From: Peribacillus acanthi
GTDB lineage: Bacteria; Bacillota; Bacilli; Bacillales; DSM-1321
Reading direction: 5' to 3'
DNA length: 64,000 nucleotides
NCBI RefSeq assembly: GCF_003073175.1
Contig: NZ_QBBX01000004.1
Location: 1-64,000 of the forward strand
The notes below the pieces were generated by a model. That model did not search any database. It had not been told where the DNA came from and saw only the letters and a program-made list of their open reading frames with translations. A program made the position numbers and the translations under genes. This document shows positions 59,257 to 64,000 of this stretch, one piece after another; positions within the stretch are counted from its first letter, which is position 1, and each line of letters begins with the position of its first letter.

Positions 59257-59925
59257 CTACTCAAAGCTTTGTAGCAAAGATTTAACAACGAGGTACCAAC
59301 CATCCACCAAAACAAATAACAAAATTTTAAACGGCAGTGATATCATAACCGGTGGAAGCATCATCATACCCATTGACATTAAGACACTTGCTACAATCAT
59401 ATCAATGACAAGAAAAGGTATGAAAATCATAAAGCCAATTTGAAAAGCTGTTTTTATTTCACTGATAGCAAATGCAGGCACTAAAGCAGTTAGTGGAATA
59501 TCTTCGATGCTTTTTGGACGATCCATTTTAGCATATGCTAAAAAGAGCTCCAAATCTTTTTGACGTGTATGTTGACTCATAAATTCCTTAAATGGAACGG
59601 ATGCCCTTTCATAGGCCTCTTCCAATTGAATTTCTTCATTAAACAATGGAGTCAGTGCTTTCTCGTTCACTTCTTGAAAGGTTGGGGCCATTACGAAAAA
59701 AGTGATAAACAATGCCAGACCAACAAGTACTTGTGTTGGAGGCATCTGCTGTGTTGCCAATGAAGTCCTTACGAAACCTAAAACAATAATGACACGAGTA
59801 AAGCATGTCATTAAGATTAAGATACTAGGAGCTAAGGATAACACTGTAAGCAGAAGCAATAACTTTACAGAAGTTGAAACTGAAGAAGCATCATTGCCGT
59901 TGAAAAATTCCATGAATTCATTCAT
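59257..59925 (-). CDS. fliP: Flagellar export gate protein FliP
   Basis: Core gate subunit, 222 aa. It has the family signatures LILMTCFTRVIIVLGFVRTSL and a C-terminal pair of membrane segments ending ILLFVLVDGWYLVV. The ATG overlaps the end of fliO by 8 nt and follows AAGGAGAAAG. Confidence 0.96.
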   Translation of the reverse strand: MNEFMEFFNGNDASSVSTSVKLLLLLTVLSLAPSILILMTCFTRVIIVLGFVRTSLATQQMPPTQVLVGLALFITFFVMAPTFQEVNEKALTPLFNEEIQLEEAYERASVPFKEFMSQHTRQKDLELFLAYAKMDRPKSIEDIPLTALVPAFAISEIKTAFQIGFMIFIPFLVIDMIVASVLMSMGMMMLPPVMISLPFKILLFVLVDGWYLVVKSLLQSFE

Positions 59926-60571
59926 TTCGGTCTTTCTCCTTCTTCAAATCTTGGTGTATTTTCCTTCTTGCATTTGAAAAATCACTCAATTGCTCTCTAA
60001 GTTGAGTGGTAAATGATTCAAAAGACTCATAATTTGTTCCTTGTTTTTTAGTAACCAATTTTGCAAACAGGTTACTAGATTGTAGATCTGATTCTCCTGA
60101 AGTTTGATAATTATCCATTATGGAACTGTATTCGTCCTCATTATCAATTTCTTTTAGAAGTTGGATATCTTCGCCAACGCCTACAACAAGAACTCTATTT
60201 CCAAGCTTCACTAATTGTATGGATCGATTTCCACCTAAGCTTGTACCACCTAGATTTTGAACGTAGTTCACCTTTTGGTATGCTCTACTTTTTTTATTAA
60301 TGAATTTCAAAATAAAATAAAGAAGAGCAACAACAAAAATTGTAGCCAATATCATTCTTAAAAAATCAAAAAAAGTAAGCCCCACAGAAGCCTCTATTTC
60401 TTCATCTTTTTTGGAATCCAAGATCTTTTCAGAACTGTCATTTTTTTCTTTAGGTTGATAGAATTCTTTTACACTTTTTTCACCTTGTTCTGCATGGACC
60501 TGAATATTCAAGCCCAGCAGAACGATGGTTGTAATAACCAAGAAATAAATTGTTTTCTTTAAATAAACCAA
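59918..60571 (-). CDS. fliO: Flagellar biosynthesis protein FliO (FliZ)
   Basis: Accessory protein that helps assemble the FliP ring; B. subtilis calls it FliZ. The 217-aa product has an N-terminal signal peptide (to about residue 27, ending VHA), an acidic extracellular part, one membrane segment (about 70-90) and a cytoplasmic region with RSIQLVKLGNRVLVVGVGED. It starts with TTG behind AGAGGGTG. It lies between cheY and fliP. Confidence 0.88.
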   Translation of the reverse strand: MVYLKKTIYFLVITTIVLLGLNIQVHAEQGEKSVKEFYQPKEKNDSSEKILDSKKDEEIEASVGLTFFDFLRMILATIFVVALLYFILKFINKKSRAYQKVNYVQNLGGTSLGGNRSIQLVKLGNRVLVVGVGEDIQLLKEIDNEDEYSSIMDNYQTSGESDLQSSNLFAKLVTKKQGTNYESFESFTTQLREQLSDFSNARRKIHQDLKKEKDRNE

Positions 60572-60603
60572 TGGGATTACACCCTCTAACTGAAGATAGA
60601 TTG

Positions 60604-60966
60604 TTAGCTCAATGTCTTATTAATTGCTTCTAATACACGATCTGCTTGGAATGGCTTAACGATAAAGTCACGTGCTCCAGCTTGAATCGCATCGATTACC
60701 ATTGCTTGTTGCCCCATCGCAGAACACATGATAACTTTTGCAGATGGATTAAGTTTTTTAATTTCCTTTAATGCAGTAATGCCATCCATTTCAGGCATAG
60801 TGATATCCATAGTAACTAAATCCGGTGAAGTTTCTTTATATTTTTCAATGGCTTGGACACCATCAGCTGCCTCTCCAACTACTTCAAATCCATTTTTGCT
60901 TAGAATATCCTTAATCATCATTCTCATAAAAGCAGCGTCGTCTACGATTAAAATTTTGTGTGCCAT
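60604..60966 (-). CDS. cheY: Chemotaxis response regulator CheY
   Basis: Single-domain receiver that binds the motor switch when phosphorylated. All key residues of the 120-aa protein are visible: the acidic pair in IVDDAAFMR, phospho-acceptor Asp in LVTMDITMPEMDG (near residue 54), Ser in IMCSAMGQ and Lys in FIVKPFQ. It lies between fliY and fliO, as in B. subtilis. Confidence 0.98.
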   Translation of the reverse strand: MAHKILIVDDAAFMRMMIKDILSKNGFEVVGEAADGVQAIEKYKETSPDLVTMDITMPEMDGITALKEIKKLNPSAKVIMCSAMGQQAMVIDAIQAGARDFIVKPFQADRVLEAINKTLS

Positions 60967-60986
60967 GTATTATTACCCCCAAAGAA

Positions 60987-62246
60987 TTATCTTAATTTTT
61001 TAAGTCTATCACTTTGACTAATGATGTCAGTAACCCTTACTCCAAAATTCTCATCTATTACAACAACCTCACCTTTAGCAATTAGGCGGTCATTTACTAG
61101 GATGTCAACTGGTTCTCCTGCTAGCTTATCTAATTCTATAATCGAGCCGCTTGATAACTCGAGAATTTCCTTAACAGAACGTTTTGTTCTACCAAGCTCT
61201 ACAGTAACCTGAAGAGGAATGTCCAAGAGCATATCCAGATTCTTTTGTTCTGCCTCATGTAATTTATATGGCTCGAAACTAGTAAAACTTGCAGGTTGAA
61301 CATTTACAGGTTGCATTGGTTGAACATATTGAGAGCCTAAGTGCTGAGGCTGATGTGGTACAGGTTGATAGCTCTCATATGGGTTATGAGTAGGTTGATA
61401 ACCTTGTCCACCATAGTTTGGCATTGGCTGCTGTTCATACTGATATCCTCCAGTTGGTTGTGTCGGAGGTTGTTCATACATAGCTTGATGTTGAACTGGC
61501 TGCTGGTGTTGTATAGGCTGTTCAATCGGTTTTTCGATGACAGGCTCACTCTTAATTTCTGGTGTTGAAGTAGGATTCAATAGTTCATCCACTAACTCTT
61601 TTGCAAACTGAATCGGCAATAGCTGCATGATATTCGAATCAATTAACTCACCAATTTTCAATCGAAACGATATTTTAGCAAGTAAATCATCTGCTGGAAT
61701 GGAATCTCCGCCTTCACCTTGCTCTATGTTTAATAAATCAATACTAGGTGGTGAAATATCCACTTTTTTATTAAAGATAGTAGACATGGAAGTCGCTGCT
61801 GACCCCATCATTTGGTTCATAGCTTCTTGAACTGCACTAAGTTGGATTTCACCCAATAAATCTGAAGGGTTTAATCCATCTCCCCCTAACATCAAATCTG
61901 CAATTATCGCTGCGTCAGATTGTTTGATTACTAATAAATTCACCCCTGAAAAGCCAACAGTATAATTCACTTTAATGGCTACATAAGGATGTTGAAACTC
62001 TTCCGGAAGTTTTGAACGATGAATAACAGAGACAGTTGGTGTCGTAATATCCACTTTTTGATTTAATAATGTAGATAAAGCTGTTGCAGAGCTTCCAAAA
62101 GAAATATTTCCAATCTCACCAAGTGCATCTTGTTCCATTAAACTAAGAAAATCATCAACCGGGGGATCGTCAGCTCCGAAATCATCATCTGTACCCTTCA
62201 AAAGAGCATCAATTTCATCTTGAGATAGCATATCATCACTTACCAT
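60987..62246 (-). CDS. fliY: Flagellar switch phosphatase FliY
   Basis: Motor switch component that also removes phosphate from CheY-P. The 419-aa protein starts with a CheY-binding peptide (DMLSQDEIDALLKG). It carries a CheC-like domain with two Glu/Asn helices (DALGEIGNISFGSSATALS and AVQEAMNQMMGSAATSMS), a linker rich in Gln, Pro and Tyr (about 225-320), and a C-terminal FliN/SpoA domain. In the second helix the usual Glu-x-x-Asn is EAMN. It is longer than the B. subtilis protein (378 aa), mostly in the linker. It overlaps fliM by 11 nt. Confidence 0.96.
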   Translation of the reverse strand: MVSDDMLSQDEIDALLKGTDDDFGADDPPVDDFLSLMEQDALGEIGNISFGSSATALSTLLNQKVDITTPTVSVIHRSKLPEEFQHPYVAIKVNYTVGFSGVNLLVIKQSDAAIIADLMLGGDGLNPSDLLGEIQLSAVQEAMNQMMGSAATSMSTIFNKKVDISPPSIDLLNIEQGEGGDSIPADDLLAKISFRLKIGELIDSNIMQLLPIQFAKELVDELLNPTSTPEIKSEPVIEKPIEQPIQHQQPVQHQAMYEQPPTQPTGGYQYEQQPMPNYGGQGYQPTHNPYESYQPVPHQPQHLGSQYVQPMQPVNVQPASFTSFEPYKLHEAEQKNLDMLLDIPLQVTVELGRTKRSVKEILELSSGSIIELDKLAGEPVDILVNDRLIAKGEVVVIDENFGVRVTDIISQSDRLKKLR

Positions 62247-63237
62247 ATTCTTCGTCTCCCCCTTTCAATGTGTCCAAAATTTGAACAGCCATTTTCCTAC
62301 CTACTTTTCCTGGTTGACCTTCAAATTTCGGCACATTGCCAACCTTTATAATAAGAGGCTGGTCAATAAATCTATTTAAATCAATTACATCACCAACATC
62401 CAGAAGTAAAAAATCCTGTATGGTAATATCAGTGCTTCCTAATTCAGCGATTACTGGTACGACAGATTGTTCAATCCTTTTTTCAAGAATCTCAATTTCT
62501 TCAGTGGATCTCTCTTTCTTAGTTGTTTGCATCCAATAATGAACTGACAACTTTGGAATAATTGGTTCTAGAACAACATGCGGAATACAGATATTGATCA
62601 TTCCTGTTGTTTCTCCAATTTGAGTATTTAAAGAAATGACCACTACAGTCTCATTTGGAGATACCATTTGTAAAAACTGTGGATTTACTTCGAAATCTGT
62701 CATGATGGGATCTATTTCCGCCACGGTCGACCATGCTTCTTGAAGATTTTCAAACCCTCTTTCAAAAAGATTAGACATGATTTTGGTTTCGATTTCAGTC
62801 AAATTTTCCACCTTATTGACACTGGAACCTCTACCACCAAGAACACGGTCTAGCATTGTATAAGCGATGTTTGGGTTGACTTCCATCAAAATACGTCCGT
62901 CAAGTGGTGGAACCTCAAACACATTCAATATAGTCATTTTTGGAATGGAACGAATGAATTCTTCATAAGGAATTTGATCTGCCGATGCAACTGTAATCTG
63001 AACATAAGTCCTCAATTGTGCAGAAAAAAATGTAGTTAATAGTCTTGCAAAGTTTTCATGGATTCTAGTTAAACTTCTTACTTGATCTTTTGAAAAACGA
63101 AGTGCCCTCTTAAAATCATAAGATTTAACTTTTTTCTCTGCCTCTTCTTTTTTTAATTCGTCTGCATTCATCTCCCCTGTTGAAAGAGCAGACAGTAAGG
63201 CATCTATTTCATTTTGTGATAAAACTTCTCCTGACAA
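62236..63237 (-). CDS. fliM: Flagellar motor switch protein FliM
   Basis: Switch-ring subunit that receives CheY-P. The 333-aa protein has the N-terminal CheY-binding peptide VLSQNEIDALLSAL, a CheC-like middle domain without catalytic helices, and a C-terminal SpoA domain. The start is TTG, set by GGAGGTGA. It lies 44 bp after fliL. Confidence 0.97.
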   Translation of the reverse strand: MSGEVLSQNEIDALLSALSTGEMNADELKKEEAEKKVKSYDFKRALRFSKDQVRSLTRIHENFARLLTTFFSAQLRTYVQITVASADQIPYEEFIRSIPKMTILNVFEVPPLDGRILMEVNPNIAYTMLDRVLGGRGSSVNKVENLTEIETKIMSNLFERGFENLQEAWSTVAEIDPIMTDFEVNPQFLQMVSPNETVVVISLNTQIGETTGMINICIPHVVLEPIIPKLSVHYWMQTTKKERSTEEIEILEKRIEQSVVPVIAELGSTDITIQDFLLLDVGDVIDLNRFIDQPLIIKVGNVPKFEGQPGKVGRKMAVQILDTLKGGDEEYGK

Positions 63238-63281
63238 GGTTCGTCACCTCCCAATACCTCTGTAAAATATTCTTTAATTGC

Positions 63282-63710
63282 CTATTGGAGGATGGATGAG
63301 GTGATGTACACCTTTTCAATCGTACCTTCCTGCATAATGCTATTCAATTTATTTTTAAGTTGATCTTGAAGTTTTTCTTTTCCAACCTTACCTTTTAAAT
63401 CATCTGATTTTAGTTCAGAAAGCTCGGTTAGAATAATATTCTTCACTTGAAAGTTTCTTTTCTCCAATTCTTGTTTCGCCTTCTTGCTATCGGTTTGAAC
63501 CATAAAGGAAATTTTAATAAAATCTCCACTTGCTAAATTTGTTGTGATTTCTGGAACCTCTACCGACGCCTCGATAATTTCATCGATGGAAGGTTCAGTA
63601 TGTGCAGCCTGATCACCTGTGAATTTAAGTACGACAACTAAAGCAATTGCACCCACTAGTGTAATGGAAATCAATAAAACTATCATAATTGTAAGGAGCT
63701 TATTCTTCAT
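63282..63710 (-). CDS. fliL: Flagellar basal-body protein FliL
   Basis: Single-pass membrane protein that associates with stators near the motor. The 142-aa product has an N-terminal membrane segment (about 7-29) and a periplasm-side domain ending in EKVYITSSILQ. The ATG overlaps the flbD end by 11 nt. Confidence 0.93.
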   Translation of the reverse strand: MKNKLLTIMIVLLISITLVGAIALVVVLKFTGDQAAHTEPSIDEIIEASVEVPEITTNLASGDFIKISFMVQTDSKKAKQELEKRNFQVKNIILTELSELKSDDLKGKVGKEKLQDQLKNKLNSIMQEGTIEKVYITSSILQ

Positions 63711-63924
63711 TAGCTACGTCCCCCTCCGTACTCTGAAAACCCAATAAATTAATAGAACGATAAAATTGTATAATGGCATTCTTAATTTCATTTTCAGTTT
63801 CAGCTACAACAAACTTCTTTCCATTAGTTAATGTAATCATCGTATCAGGATGAGATTCAACCGCTTCTATAAACAAGGCATTTATCAAATAACTCTTACC
63901 GTTTAACCTAGTAACATTAATCAA
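63700..63924 (-). CDS. flbD: FlbD/YlzI family flagellar protein
   Basis: A 74-aa protein conserved upstream of fliL in Firmicutes; its role is not established. The family segments MINVTRLNGKSYLINALFIE and TITLTNGKKFVV-like (TMITLTNGKKFVV) are present. It starts with TTG and lacks a well-spaced ribosome-binding site. A 9-codon ORF with its own strong site ends 1 nt before this TTG, so translation probably depends on coupling. Confidence 0.85.
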   Translation of the reverse strand: MINVTRLNGKSYLINALFIEAVESHPDTMITLTNGKKFVVAETENEIKNAIIQFYRSINLLGFQSTEGDVANEE

Positions 63925-63925
63925 T

Positions 63926-63959
63926 TTAATGGGGAGCTAACAGATTAAAACCCATTAGC
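63926..63959 (-). other. Nine-codon leader ORF before flbD
   Basis: Minus-strand ATG (63957-63955) to TAA (63930-63928) encodes MGFNLLAPH. Upstream are AAGGGAGG (about ten bases before the ATG) and a GGAG next to it. Its stop lies 1 nt before the TTG of flbD. The same DNA holds an 8-bp hairpin GGAGCTAA/TTAGCTCC. It may be a coupling peptide or chance; no homologue is known to me. Confidence 0.4.
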
Positions 63960-63977
63960 TCCTACCCTCCCTTAAAT

Positions 63978-64000
63978 CTATCGTTTAAGATTTACTAACT
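63978..64000 (-). CDS. 3' end of a flagellar rod/hook gene (flgG/flgE type), partial
   Basis: The last codons before the window edge read LVNLKR and a TAG stop on the minus strand. That is the usual end of FlgG/FlgE-family rod and hook proteins, and such a gene precedes flbD-fliL in Bacillus. Only six codons are visible, so the call rests on this short motif and on gene order. Confidence 0.6.

Overview
The window is a stretch of the conserved core chromosome of an AT-rich, endospore-forming, motile member of the Bacillaceae. Gene content and order follow the Bacillus subtilis block running from the fla/che operon through rpsB-tsf-pyrH-frr, nusA-infB, rpsO-pnp and the dipicolinate/DAP genes to spoIIIE. 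The dipicolinate synthase genes, a SpoIIIE translocase, YlxY, YmxH and a good sigma-K-like promoter indicate sporulation; a complete flagellar export and chemotaxis set indicates swimming. Protein divergence and several gene-order differences show it is not B. subtilis itself, and I do not name a genus. All 62 genes I accept lie on the minus strand, so transcription runs from high to low coordinates. I see no rRNA, tRNA, CRISPR array, prophage, IS transposase or plasmid gene.

Layout from high to low coordinate. (1) 64000-44299, end of the fla/che operon: 3' tip of a flgG-type gene, flbD, fliL, fliM, fliY, cheY, fliO, fliP, fliQ, fliR, flhB, flhA, flhF, flhG, cheB, cheA, cheW, cheC, cheD, a two-TM protein gene, sigD, a DUF342/FapA-like gene, a small unknown gene and a swrB-like gene. 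Together they build the export gate and switch, place the flagella, process chemotactic signals and supply the sigma factor for late flagellar genes. (2) 44144-34727, translation and envelope genes: rpsB, tsf, pyrH, frr, uppS, cdsA, dxr, rasP, proS. (3) 34578-19847: polC, then rimP-nusA-rnpM-ylxQ-infB-ylxP-rbfA, truB, ribC, rpsO, pnp. (4) 19648-6024: ylxY, mlpA, ymxH, spoVFA-spoVFB-asd-dapG-dapA (aspartate to dipicolinate and DAP/lysine), rnjB, tepA, ylzJ, spoIIIE. (5) 5789-148: a GntR regulator (nupR) directly followed by the nupNOPQ nucleoside ABC importer.

Many genes are tightly packed, with ATGA overlaps at spoVFA/spoVFB, infB/ylxP, rnpM/ylxQ, tepA/ylzJ and flhA/flhF. About ten genes use TTG starts that are set by the position of the Shine-Dalgarno sequence. 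Most unit boundaries have clear intrinsic terminators.

I did not find a wholly new system. The best candidates for a second look are a structured, terminator-ended element upstream of ymxH, a second structured element inside the flagellar operon between flhB and flhA, a terminator and promoter that appear to uncouple sigD from the fla/che operon, three poorly known genes around sigD, an RNase J2 with a complete metal-binding motif, and a 9-codon leader ORF abutting the TTG start of flbD.
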